Source of the DNA: Methylobacterium sp. GXS13
GTDB lineage: Bacteria; Pseudomonadota; Alphaproteobacteria; Rhizobiales; Beijerinckiaceae
DNA: 64,000 nt
Direction: 5' to 3'
Assembly (NCBI RefSeq): GCF_001455965.1
Contig: NZ_LKKO01000035.1
Span: 1 to 64,000, forward strand
Shown in pieces: positions 32,912-41,712 of this stretch (within the stretch, counting starts at the first letter, position 1; each line of letters opens with the position of its first letter). The translations under genes were made by a program, and so were the position numbers. The notes below the pieces were generated by a model that was not told the origin of the DNA, did no database searches, and saw only the letters and a list, made by a program, of their open reading frames with translations.

Positions 32912-33736
32912 ATGAGGCAGATTTCACTGGGGCTCAGGTCGCTCCTCGCAGCGTTGACGGCGCTCGTCGCCGTCGTCGGGGCCGCCCAGGCCGACCAGCT
33001 CGCCGACATCAAGGCCCGGGGCAAGCTGATCTGCGGGACGCTCGGAACCGTCGAGCCCTTCTCGTTCCAGCACCCGCAATCGCGCCAGATTGTCGGCTAC
33101 GACGTCGATATCTGCCAGAAGGTCGCCGACGCGATCGGCGTTCCGCTCGAACTCAAGACCATCGCGGTCGAGGCGCGGATCCCCGAACTATCTCAGGGGC
33201 GCGTCGATATTCTCGCCGCCAACCTCGGATACACGGCCGAGCGCGGCAAGCAGATCCAATTTTCCGATACCTATTTCGTCAGCCAGCAGAAGCTGATGAC
33301 CACGAAGGAATCCGGCTTCACCACGATCGATCAACTCAACGGCAAAAAGATTAGTGCCCTGAAAGGCTCGTCCTCCGAGCAGGGCGTGCGCCGCCTTATC
33401 CCGACCGCCGAGACAGTGACCTTCCAGGACACGTCCTCGGCCTTCCTGGCCCTGGCACAGGACAAGGTCGATGCCCTGTGCGCCTCCGAACTGATCCTCG
33501 TGAAGCTCCAGCACCAGTCCAAGGTGCCAATGTACATCATCGAGAAGGCGCTGTTCGTAGAGCCCTGGGGTCTCGGCATGCGCAAGGATGAGCCGGCCTT
33601 TACCAACTTGGTCAACGCCACCCTGGCCAAGCTCGCCGAGTCCGGCGAACTCGACACGATCTTCGCGAAATGGCTCGGCGAGGGCACGCCCTACAAGATC
33701 AAGCGCGACTTCGCGGTCGCCGCGATCAAGGACTGA
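32912..33736 (+). CDS. Polar amino-acid-type ABC transporter substrate-binding protein
   Basis: A 274-residue family 3 binding protein. It has a signal peptide (residues 1-27, cleavage after AQA) and the core motifs GKLICGTLGTVEPFSF, GYDVDICQKVADAIG and ELSQGRVDILAANLGYTAER. ATG 32912 is selected because the open frame upstream has no conserved content and the signal peptide begins here. Two permease genes follow closely, making a binding protein plus heteromeric permease set. No ATPase gene is present in this set. Confidence 0.92.
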   Translation: MRQISLGLRSLLAALTALVAVVGAAQADQLADIKARGKLICGTLGTVEPFSFQHPQSRQIVGYDVDICQKVADAIGVPLELKTIAVEARIPELSQGRVDILAANLGYTAERGKQIQFSDTYFVSQQKLMTTKESGFTTIDQLNGKKISALKGSSSEQGVRRLIPTAETVTFQDTSSAFLALAQDKVDALCASELILVKLQHQSKVPMYIIEKALFVEPWGLGMRKDEPAFTNLVNATLAKLAESGELDTIFAKWLGEGTPYKIKRDFAVAAIKD

Positions 33737-33777
33737 GCCGCCTCGGTGGACCGAAGTCGGAACCTGGGTAGGACCCG

Positions 33778-34476
33778 ATGATCCACCTGTTCGACGCGGG
33801 TGGCGTGCTCGAGGGTCGATATCTCGACTGGTTTGCCGTCGGCATCGGGACGACGCTCGCCCTGACCGCGGCGGCCTGGTGCATCGCCCTCACGGTCGGG
33901 ATCCTGCTCACCCTGATCCGGATGCTTCCGGCGCGACCCTGCGCGTGGCTCGTCGGGGCTTACGTCGAATACCACCGCAACGTGCCGCTCCTGGTACAGA
34001 TCTTCCTGTGGTACTTCGGCGTGCCGTCGCTCCTGCCGCGCCCCGCGCGCCAGTGGCTCAACACCCATGACGGCCAGTTCCTGCTCGCCGCCACTGCGCT
34101 CGGGCTCGCGGCCGCGGCCTATGTCGCCGAGGACATCCGCAGCGGCATCCGCTCCATCCCGAAGGGCCAGTATCAGGCCGCGCTCTCCCTCGGCTTCGGA
34201 TACCTCGGCGCGATGCGCAACGTTGTGCTGCCACAGGCCCTGCGCCACGCGATTCCACCGCTGATCAACCAGACCCTGCTGCTGTTCAAGAACACGAGCC
34301 TCGCCATGGCGATCGGCGTCGGCGAACTGACGTATCGCGCCCGCGCGGTCGAGAGCGAAACGTTCCAGACCTTCGACGCCTTCGCCGTCGCCACCGTGAT
34401 CTACCTCGCCGTCTCCCTCGGCATCATGCTGCTCGGGGCCGCCTGTGCCCGACGCCTCCAGGTTAGGGCACGTTGA
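33778..34476 (+). CDS. Polar amino-acid ABC transporter permease, first subunit
   Basis: A 232-residue permease with about five membrane segments. It has the RNVPLLVQIFLWYFGVP family motif and the EAA loop in EDIRSGIRSIPKGQYQAALS. It begins 41 bases after the binding protein, and its stop overlaps the start of the second permease (TGATG). The two permeases probably form a heterodimeric channel of the GltJ/GltK type. The substrate is likely an acidic or neutral amino acid or an analogue. Confidence 0.92.
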   Translation: MIHLFDAGGVLEGRYLDWFAVGIGTTLALTAAAWCIALTVGILLTLIRMLPARPCAWLVGAYVEYHRNVPLLVQIFLWYFGVPSLLPRPARQWLNTHDGQFLLAATALGLAAAAYVAEDIRSGIRSIPKGQYQAALSLGFGYLGAMRNVVLPQALRHAIPPLINQTLLLFKNTSLAMAIGVGELTYRARAVESETFQTFDAFAVATVIYLAVSLGIMLLGAACARRLQVRAR

Positions 34477-35225
34477 TGCTGGAGATCCTGAGGGACAACT
34501 GGCTCCTCTTCCTCATCGGGCAGTATCCCTACGGGCCTATCGGCGGTCTCGTCATGACGCTGTTCATGGCAATTGCGTCGCTCGCGCTCTGCTTCCCCTT
34601 CGCGGTCGGTTTAGCCCTCGCGCGGCTCAGCCCGTACCGCTGGCTGCGCCTGCCGGCGACGGCGCTCGTCTACGTCGTGCGCGGCCTGCCCCTGATCATG
34701 TTCATCTTCTGGGCGTACTTCCTGTCGCCGCTGGTGGTGGGGCGCCCAATCGGCGGCGTCGAGACGCTGATCATCACCCTCGTCGTGTACGAGGCCGCCT
34801 ACCTGTCCGAGGTCATCCGAGCTGGAATCGAGGGGCTGCCCAAGGGGCAGGTGCAGGCGGCGACCGCCCTGGGACTGGGCTACTGGCCGACGACCCTGTC
34901 GATCGTCCTGCCGCAGGCCCTCCACAACATGCTGCCGAGCATGGTCAGCCAGTTCGTCTCGACCATCAAGGAGACGTCCCTCGGCTACGTGATCAGCGCC
35001 CACGAGGTGACCTTCGCGGCTGCGCAGGTCAACAACCTGCTGCTGACGCAGCCCTTCGAGGTCTACGGGCTTCTTGCGCTGACCTATTTCACCCTGTGCT
35101 TCACGCTCACGTCCTGTGCGCGCATTCTCGAATGGCGCCTCACGCGGGCGCGCAGACAGGCCGGAGCAACGCGGATCAACGTAGCGAACATCGGAGTGGC
35201 CGTTCGAAGATCAGAGTTTTCCTAA
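34473..35225 (+). CDS. Polar amino-acid ABC transporter permease, second subunit
   Basis: A 250-residue permease. It carries VRGLPLIMFIFWAYFLSP and the EAA loop EVIRAGIEGLPKGQVQAATA, followed by TIKETSLGYVISAHEV. It is coupled to the first permease by a 4-base overlap. The C-terminus (from about residue 222) is longer and more basic than usual. The next gene is on the opposite strand, so the operon ends here without the ATP-binding subunit that the complex needs. Confidence 0.92.
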   Translation: MMLEILRDNWLLFLIGQYPYGPIGGLVMTLFMAIASLALCFPFAVGLALARLSPYRWLRLPATALVYVVRGLPLIMFIFWAYFLSPLVVGRPIGGVETLIITLVVYEAAYLSEVIRAGIEGLPKGQVQAATALGLGYWPTTLSIVLPQALHNMLPSMVSQFVSTIKETSLGYVISAHEVTFAAAQVNNLLLTQPFEVYGLLALTYFTLCFTLTSCARILEWRLTRARRQAGATRINVANIGVAVRRSEFS

Positions 35226-35324
35226 GTCTTCGATCTCTCGGATGCACGGCGGAGCCCAGTATCCAGCTTCGCCGGCTCGCTTGAGCGCGCCATCATGAAT
35301 GTCCGCGACGTACTGCAAACTGCG

Positions 35325-36029
35325 TCAAAGCTGGGCGCCCAGTTCCGAGGACAGGCGCTCGCCCGCCTCGCGCAACTGCGGTTTAAGGGTCTCGGCCCGC
35401 TCCGCCGTGAGCCTGGATGATGGGCCCGAGAGCGCGAGGGCGCCGATCAGCCGCCGCTCGGTCCCGAACACGGGCATTGCGACCGACGCAACGTGAGGGT
35501 CCGTGATGCCGGAGGTAAAGAGCGGGACCTCGATCGCCGCTCTTTCCGAGACGCGTCGATCGCTGAAGGTCCTTAGAACCTGCGCGATGGCCGACTCGTC
35601 CATCGGCCGCATGTCGCCGGGGCGGACGTTCATCCGGAGCGGCGACGGCGAGTCCGCTCGGAACAGGCACAGCCGCTGGTTGCCGCGCCGGATGTAGAAC
35701 GACGCTGTCTCCAGCGACTCCGCGGCGAGCCGCTCCAGCACCGGGACGATCCGCTCCTCCAGGGCGAAGGACTGCTGGTAGACTGAGCCGATCCGCGCCG
35801 CCTCGACACCGAGGCGATAGCGCCCGTCATCCAGGCGTTCGATCAGGTCGAACTTCTCCAGCGAGATGCACAGCCGCATGATGGTGCTCTTCACGAGCGA
35901 CGTGCGGCGGGTGAGTTCCGCCAGCTCGATTGCATCGTCGCCCCGCCGGAATGCCGTCAGTACCGTCAGGACTCGATCGGCCGAGGCCACCCCTTCGAGC
36001 TTGGGGCGCGTCCGAGCCTCCTTCGCCAT
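35325..36029 (-). CDS. IclR-family transcriptional regulator
   Basis: A 234-residue IclR-type regulator. An N-terminal winged helix-turn-helix spans about residues 17-75 (VASADRVLTVLTAF, then LVKSTIMRLCISLEKFDLIE). A C-terminal GAF-like effector domain follows (ETASFYIRRGNQRLCLFR, HVASVAMPVFG). ATG 36029 follows GGAGAG. It is divergent from the eight-gene catabolic run starting at 36202. A perfect GAAAC-GCC-GTTTC palindrome of the kind bound by this family sits in the shared control region, so it almost certainly regulates that run. Confidence 0.92.
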   Translation of the reverse strand: MAKEARTRPKLEGVASADRVLTVLTAFRRGDDAIELAELTRRTSLVKSTIMRLCISLEKFDLIERLDDGRYRLGVEAARIGSVYQQSFALEERIVPVLERLAAESLETASFYIRRGNQRLCLFRADSPSPLRMNVRPGDMRPMDESAIAQVLRTFSDRRVSERAAIEVPLFTSGITDPHVASVAMPVFGTERRLIGALALSGPSSRLTAERAETLKPQLREAGERLSSELGAQL

Positions 36030-36130
36030 GGCTTCGTGCTCTCTCCGGTTTCACGATGATCGGCGATCGCGATCCATAACCATCGACCGTCTGCACACCA
36101 AGCCATGACGCCGCGTTGCCCACGCCGTCG

Positions 36131-36175
36131 TTGACAGGGCAAGCCGTTAGAGAGATAAAAACGAAACGCCGTTTC
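36131..36175 (+). promoter_or_regulatory. Sigma-70-type promoter overlapping an IclR-type operator
   Basis: TTGACA (36131-36136), a 17-base spacer and GATAAA (36154-36159) make a near-consensus promoter reading into the MFS gene at 36202. The palindrome GAAACGCCGTTTC (36163-36175) covers the expected transcription start. This resembles the GAAAC-n3-GTTTC core known for IclR-family operators such as that of KdgR. Binding there would block initiation, so the divergent IclR protein (35325-36029) is predicted to be a repressor of this operon. Confidence 0.72.
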
Positions 36176-36201
36176 AAAACGGCGATTCGGGAGTGGACGT
36201 C

Positions 36202-37536
36202 ATGGCACTAGGGCAGGCGGCCGAATCGGTTCGTGCTCAGACCTGTGGGGTCGATGAGCGGAGCCTCTACGGGAAGATGATGCGGCGGATCCTGCCGTTT
36301 ATGTTCGCCTGCTACGTCGTGAGTTATCTGGACCGCGTGAACGTAGGCTTCGCCGCGCTCACGATGAACAACGACCTCGGGCTCAGCGCCACGGCGTTCG
36401 GGATCGGCGCCGGACTGTTCTTCTTCGGCTACTTCATCGCCGAGATTCCCAGTAACCTGATCATGATGCGGGTCGGCGCTCGGCTCTGGATCGCACGCAT
36501 CATGATAACTTGGGGCCTGGTCTCCGCCGCGACGGCGTTCGTCACGGGTCCGGTGTCGTTCGGCGTCGCGCGCTTCCTGCTCGGGCTCGGGGAGGCCGGC
36601 TTCGTGCCCGGCGTCTTCCTGTACCTCGGCCTATGGTTTCCCGCCGCCGTCCGGGCGCGCGCCACCGCCATGTTCCTCCTAGGGATCCCGGTCGCCAACA
36701 TCTTCGGCTCGCCGATCTCAGGGGCGCTGATCCAACTCGAGGGCTTCGGCCTGAAGGGCTGGCAGTGGCTGCTGATCCTGGAGGCCGTGCCCGCGATCCT
36801 TCTCGGCGTCGCCTGCCTGTTCGTGCTGACCGACAAGCCCGAGAAAGCGGGCTGGCTGTCCGCACCGGAGCGCGACTTCCTGGTCGGCCAGCTGGCTGCG
36901 GAGAAGGCCGCCATCGAGAAGAAGCACAGCCTCTCGCTCGGGCAGGCCCTGCGCAACTGGCGCGTCCTGACCCTCGCGGTCGTGAACCTCTGCACCATCA
37001 TCGGGTCGCTCGGCATCGGCCTCTGGCTGCCGCAGATCATCAAGCAGCTCGGCGTCTCGACTACGCTGCTCGGCTTCGTGACGGCGATCCCCTACCTCTG
37101 CGGCGCCGCCGCGATGGTCGTGTGGGGCCGGATGTCGGACCGCGGCAGCGACTGGACGATCTACCCCGCGATCGCGCTGTTCGTCGGCTCGGTCGCCCTC
37201 GTGTCCAGCGCCTTCACGCCGACCCCGGTCCTGACGATCGCCGCGCTCTGCGTGGCGGTGGCCTCGATCAACGCGTGCGTGGCGACCTTTTGGGCCGTGC
37301 CCTCGGGCTTTCTCACCGGCCGAGCGGCCGCGGGCGGCATCGCGATGATCGTGTCGATCGGCAACCTCGGCGGCTTTGCCGGCCCGTACATGATCGGGTT
37401 CGTCCGCGACCTCTCGGGCGGGTTCACGGCGCCGCTGCTGGCCATCGGCTGCACCCTTCTGTTCGGCGCGACCCTGATGATCATCTTCGGCCGCCTCGGG
37501 CGGCGGGACGCCGTCCCCGCGGCCGTCCTGGCGTGA
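36202..37536 (+). CDS. MFS transporter, ACS family
   Basis: A 444-residue twelve-segment carrier. The helix 1 motif SYLDRVNVGFAALTMN, the helix 2 end IPSNLIMMRVGARLWIARIM and the central block GWLSAPERDFLVGQL are those of anion:cation symporters such as phthalate, tartrate or 4-hydroxyphenylacetate permeases. ATG 36202 is chosen because GGGAG is 8 bases upstream. It is the first gene behind the IclR-controlled promoter. A second carrier of the same subfamily (42470) belongs to the same run. Confidence 0.92.
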   Translation: MALGQAAESVRAQTCGVDERSLYGKMMRRILPFMFACYVVSYLDRVNVGFAALTMNNDLGLSATAFGIGAGLFFFGYFIAEIPSNLIMMRVGARLWIARIMITWGLVSAATAFVTGPVSFGVARFLLGLGEAGFVPGVFLYLGLWFPAAVRARATAMFLLGIPVANIFGSPISGALIQLEGFGLKGWQWLLILEAVPAILLGVACLFVLTDKPEKAGWLSAPERDFLVGQLAAEKAAIEKKHSLSLGQALRNWRVLTLAVVNLCTIIGSLGIGLWLPQIIKQLGVSTTLLGFVTAIPYLCGAAAMVVWGRMSDRGSDWTIYPAIALFVGSVALVSSAFTPTPVLTIAALCVAVASINACVATFWAVPSGFLTGRAAAGGIAMIVSIGNLGGFAGPYMIGFVRDLSGGFTAPLLAIGCTLLFGATLMIIFGRLGRRDAVPAAVLA

Positions 37537-37540
37537 CGCC

Positions 37541-40500
37541 ATGATCCCGCGTCTTTCATCCGAACCGGCCGCGTCCTCGATCTACCAAGAGTTCTGCGCC
37601 GAGCTGCAGGCGCGGGGCTTCTTGGGGGATTTGACCCTCGGAGCCGCCGATCGGACGGTGCTCGCCACCGACAATTCCATTTACCAGCTCGTTCCACAGG
37701 CGATCGCTTTCCCACGCCTCACGGACGATCTCGTGCGCATCGCGCGTCTGCTCGGCGAGGCGCGCTTCCGCTCGGTCAAGGTCGCCCCGCGCGGCGGCGG
37801 CACCGGGACCAACGGCCAGTCGCTCACGGACGGCCTCGTGATCGACCTGTCACGGCACATGAACAGCATCCTGGAGATCGACCCGAAGCGGCGCACGGCG
37901 CGGGTCGAGGCGGGCGTCGTGAAGGACCAGCTCAACGCGGCCTTGAAGCCTCACGGCCTGTTCTTCGCGCCGGAGCTGTCGACCTCCAACCGCGCCACCA
38001 TCGGCGGCATGATCAACACGGACGCGTGCGGCCAGGGCTCCTGCCTCTACGGCAAGACCCGCCATCACGTGCTCGCGCTCACAACCGTACTGCTCGATGG
38101 TACGGTCTGGATGTCGCTGCCCCTCGAAGACGCGGAGCTGGCGTCCGTGTCGGCCCGTCCCGACCGCGTTGGCGCCGTACACAGGCTGGTCGACCGCATC
38201 GAGCGGGAGAACCGTGCGCTCATCGCCGAGCGCTTCCCCAAACTCAACCGCTCGCTCACCGGCTACGATCTCGCCCACATCCGCGAAGCCGACGGTCGCT
38301 TCAATCTGAACGCGGTCCTATGCGGGGCGGAAGGCACCCTCGGCTTCGTCGTGGAGGCCGAGCTGAACGTCCTGCCGATCCCGCGCTACGCGGCGCTCGT
38401 CAACATCCGCTACGACAGCTTCGACGCGGCCCTGCGCGACGCCCACGCCCTGGTGGAAATCGGGGCGGCTTCGATCGAGACCGTCGACTCGAAGGTGCTC
38501 GACCTCGCCCGCACGGACATCGTTTGGCACGAGGTCGCCGCGTACTTCCCGGATGACCCCGAGGGCTCGGCGGCCGGGGTCAACCTCGTCGAGTTCCTGG
38601 CCGACGAAGCGGAGGATTTGGAGGCTCAGATCGTCCGCGTGACGGACAGGCTGGACCGGGAAGGCCGCCGGTTCGGGCGGCGCGGCTTCACGGTCGCGCG
38701 GAACTCCGGCGGTCGGGCCGCACCCGGACGCCCGACACGGGATGAGCGCGCCTATGCCCTGGCTGCCGATGGCGGCGCCCGGGTGGCGGAAGACGGCGAT
38801 CAGGCCGGAGGCGAGGCCTCTAGCCGCGGACCGACGGCCGGCGCGTCGGACCCGGTCGAGAGCATCTGGGGCATGCGCAAGAAGGCGGTCGGCCTGCTCG
38901 GCGCGATGCAGGGCGGGCGACGCCCGATCGCCTTCGTGGAGGACACCGCCGTTCCGCCGGAAAACCTCGCGGACTACATCGCCGAGTTCCGGGCAGCGCT
39001 CGACCGCCGCGGCCTCGCCTACGGGATGTTCGGTCATGTGGACGCGGGCGTACTCCACGTCCGCCCGGCCATCGACATGACGGACCCGGAGCAGGTGTCC
39101 CTCATCCGCTCGGTGACCGAGGAGGTCGTGGCCCTCACTCAAAAATACGGCGGCGTGCTGTGGGGCGAGCACGGCAAGGGTGTGCGCTCCGAGTTCGTCC
39201 CGACCGTCTTCGGCCCTCTCTACCCTCAGCTTCAGGCGATCAAGGCCGCGTTCGACCCGCATCACCAGCTCAACCCGGGCAAGATCGCGGTGCCCGACGA
39301 CGGCCGGCTGCTGCGCATCGACGAGGTGCCGGTCAAGGGCGCGGGCGACCGTGCCATCCCGCTTGCCATACGGGAGAGCTACGACAACGCGCTCCACTGC
39401 AACGGCAACGGGGCCTGCTTCAATTGGGATCCGGACGATGCCATGTGCCCGTCCTGGAAGGGTACGCGCGAGCGGCGGCACTCGCCCAAGGGCCGCGCCC
39501 AGCTCATGCGCGAGTGGCTGCGCCGCCTCACTGTGGCGAGCGTCGATCCGGTCGCGGAGGCGCGGCGTCTGCGCGGGGTATCCGGTTGGCGCGGCCTGCC
39601 GAACCGGGTGCGCAACACGCTGGCGCGGCGCCGGGGCGAAGACGACTTCTCGCACCGCGTCAAAGAGGCGATGGACGGCTGCCTCGCCTGCAAGTCCTGC
39701 GTCGGGCAGTGTCCGATCAAGGTGAACGTCCCGGCGTTCCGCGCCAAGTTCCTAGAACTGTACTACGGGCGCTACCTGCGACCGCTCCGCCACCATGCGC
39801 TCGCATCCTTGGAAGCGCTGGTGCCCTGGCTCGCCAAGGCCCCCGTCCTCGTCAACCTGGCCACCTCGCTCAAAAGCTCCGATGCGATCGGCCTCGTCAA
39901 AACCCCCAAGCTCTCGCGCCTGAACCTCGCGCGTGAGATCGCCCGGCGCGGCGTCCGGCTCGCGACAGCGGAGGCGCTGTCCGGATTGTCCGCGCCCGAG
40001 CGTCTGACCAGCGTCGTCGTGGTGCAGGACGCCTTCACGAGCTACTACGAGACGCCGGTCCTGCTCGACCTGCTCGATCTGCTGATCGCGATCGGCGTCC
40101 GGCCCTGGCTCGCGCCCTACCGGCCGAACGGCAAGCCGCTGCACGTTCACGGCTTCCTCGGCCGGTTCGAGCGCCTCGCCGCCAAGAACGCGACCGAACT
40201 CGACCGCCTCGCCGCGACCGGCGTCGACCTGATCGGCCTCGACCCGTCCATGACCCTGACCTACCGGTCGGAATACGCCGAGGCGCTGCCGGGCCGGGAC
40301 ATTCCGCGCGTCCAGCTCGTGCAGGAGTGGCTCGCCAGCCGCCTGGACGGCGTGCCGCGCGCGGGCGGGCGCGAGACGGTCTGGCTGCTGCCCCACTGCA
40401 CCGAGCGTACCACTGCGCAGCCGGCGATGGCGGCTTGGGCCACGATCTTCGACGCCTACGGGCTCGATCTCACAATCCTCCCGAGCGGCTGCTGCGGCAT

Positions 40501-40735
40501 GGCGGGCACCTACGGCCACGAGGCTGAGCACCGGGCGATGTCCGAGCGCATCTACCGGCTCAGCTGGGCGAACCACGTGGCCGAACGGGGGGGCACGGGC
40601 CGGCTGATGGCCGACGGCTACTCGTGCCGGTCGCAGGCCAAGCTCATGGACGAAGTCCACCTGCCCCATCCCGTCTCCGTCCTTCTCGACCGCGCGCGCG
40701 CCGGCGCCCCCCGTCGTTCCGCATCAACGAACTAA
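37541..40735 (+). CDS. FAD-binding and Fe-S dehydrogenase of the YdiJ (D-2-hydroxyglutarate dehydrogenase-like) type
   Basis: A 1064-residue three-part flavoenzyme. Residues about 50-270 are a PCMH FAD-binding domain (VAPRGGGTGTNGQ, STSNRATIGGMINTDACGQG). Residues about 280-590 are the FAD-oxidase C-terminal domain (WGEHGKGVRSEFVP). The rest carries a 4Fe-4S cluster motif (CLACKSCVGQCPIKVN) and a cysteine-rich CCG domain (PHCTERTT, PSGCCGMAG). Homologues such as E. coli YdiJ oxidise D-2-hydroxyacids and pass electrons to the respiratory chain. Residues about 386-436 are an Ala/Gly/Arg-rich insertion that I do not recognise from the family. It starts 4 bases after the MFS stop. Confidence 0.92.
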   Translation: MIPRLSSEPAASSIYQEFCAELQARGFLGDLTLGAADRTVLATDNSIYQLVPQAIAFPRLTDDLVRIARLLGEARFRSVKVAPRGGGTGTNGQSLTDGLVIDLSRHMNSILEIDPKRRTARVEAGVVKDQLNAALKPHGLFFAPELSTSNRATIGGMINTDACGQGSCLYGKTRHHVLALTTVLLDGTVWMSLPLEDAELASVSARPDRVGAVHRLVDRIERENRALIAERFPKLNRSLTGYDLAHIREADGRFNLNAVLCGAEGTLGFVVEAELNVLPIPRYAALVNIRYDSFDAALRDAHALVEIGAASIETVDSKVLDLARTDIVWHEVAAYFPDDPEGSAAGVNLVEFLADEAEDLEAQIVRVTDRLDREGRRFGRRGFTVARNSGGRAAPGRPTRDERAYALAADGGARVAEDGDQAGGEASSRGPTAGASDPVESIWGMRKKAVGLLGAMQGGRRPIAFVEDTAVPPENLADYIAEFRAALDRRGLAYGMFGHVDAGVLHVRPAIDMTDPEQVSLIRSVTEEVVALTQKYGGVLWGEHGKGVRSEFVPTVFGPLYPQLQAIKAAFDPHHQLNPGKIAVPDDGRLLRIDEVPVKGAGDRAIPLAIRESYDNALHCNGNGACFNWDPDDAMCPSWKGTRERRHSPKGRAQLMREWLRRLTVASVDPVAEARRLRGVSGWRGLPNRVRNTLARRRGEDDFSHRVKEAMDGCLACKSCVGQCPIKVNVPAFRAKFLELYYGRYLRPLRHHALASLEALVPWLAKAPVLVNLATSLKSSDAIGLVKTPKLSRLNLAREIARRGVRLATAEALSGLSAPERLTSVVVVQDAFTSYYETPVLLDLLDLLIAIGVRPWLAPYRPNGKPLHVHGFLGRFERLAAKNATELDRLAATGVDLIGLDPSMTLTYRSEYAEALPGRDIPRVQLVQEWLASRLDGVPRAGGRETVWLLPHCTERTTAQPAMAAWATIFDAYGLDLTILPSGCCGMAGTYGHEAEHRAMSERIYRLSWANHVAERGGTGRLMADGYSCRSQAKLMDEVHLPHPVSVLLDRARAGAPRRSASTN

Positions 40736-40768
40736 ACCCCTCACCAGGAACAGACCCAGGAGAACCCC

Positions 40769-41677
40769 ATGGCAGATCGCGAACAGTTCAGGCTCGGCCT
40801 CGTCGGCTACGGCGAGATCGGCAGCACCCTCGGGGCCGGCCTGCGCGGCGCCGGGCTTCAATCGATCGCCTGCTACGACAAGTACGCCTTCGACGGGCCC
40901 TACGCCGACCTGATCCAGGCACGGGCGCGGGAGGCCGGCGTCACCCTCGTGCGATCGAACGGGGAGCTGGCCGAGGTCGCCGAACTGATCGTCAGCGTGA
41001 CTCCGGGCGTGGCCTCGCTGGAGAGCGCCGACGCCTTCGCCCCGGTGCTGACGAGCCGCCACACCTTCCTCGACTTCGCCTCGGCCACGCCGAAGATCAA
41101 GCAGGGTGTCGCGAGCAAGCTCGAAGCGACCGGCGCCCTTCTCGGCGACGCCTCGATCGAGGGCACACCGCTGCACGGCTATTCCATGCGGATGCTGTCG
41201 AGCGGCCCGGCCGGCGAGCGGGTGCGCGATCTCTTGGTGCCCTGGGGTATGCAGATCGAGTTCACCGGCCCGGTGCTCGGCACCGCCTCGGGAATCAAGA
41301 TCATCCGCTCGGTCCTGATCAAGGGGATCGAGGCGCTCACCGACGAGATGCTGCTCGCCGCCCGGCAATACGGGATCGACGAGGTCGTCCTCGCGTCGGC
41401 CTCCAAAACCCTCGCCCGGCCGTGGATGGACACGGTCCAGAGCCTGACCCCGTCGGGGGTGATCCACGCCAAGCGCCGGGCCGAGGAGCTGGAGATGTCG
41501 GCCGACGCCGTCGCCGATGCCGGCGTCGAGCCGATCATGGCCCGCGCCGTCGCCCAGCGCCTGCGGTGGAAGGAGAGCCTCGGCCTCAAGGATCACTTCA
41601 AGGGCGTCGTCCCCCGGACCTACCAGGAGGCACTCGACGCCATGGTGCTCAAGGCCGGCCTCAAGCCCGTCGCCTGA
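40769..41677 (+). CDS. DUF1932 NAD(P)-binding dehydrogenase (6-phosphogluconate-dehydrogenase-like)
   Basis: A 302-residue protein. The N-terminal Rossmann domain has GLVGYGEIGSTLGAGL at residues 10-25. The C-terminal half matches the DUF1932 type, with the catalytic-type lysine in GIKIIRSVLIKGIEAL. Its relatives are beta-hydroxyacid dehydrogenase superfamily members found in aromatic and sugar-acid catabolic clusters. The reaction is probably NAD(P)-linked oxidation or reduction of a hydroxyacid, but the substrate is unknown. It has a GGAGAA site and lies between the flavoenzyme and an RraA aldolase in one operon. Confidence 0.85.
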   Translation: MADREQFRLGLVGYGEIGSTLGAGLRGAGLQSIACYDKYAFDGPYADLIQARAREAGVTLVRSNGELAEVAELIVSVTPGVASLESADAFAPVLTSRHTFLDFASATPKIKQGVASKLEATGALLGDASIEGTPLHGYSMRMLSSGPAGERVRDLLVPWGMQIEFTGPVLGTASGIKIIRSVLIKGIEALTDEMLLAARQYGIDEVVLASASKTLARPWMDTVQSLTPSGVIHAKRRAEELEMSADAVADAGVEPIMARAVAQRLRWKESLGLKDHFKGVVPRTYQEALDAMVLKAGLKPVA

Positions 41678-41712
41678 CACCGCCCATCCCCCGTATCGAA
41701 GGAGGAACAGTT

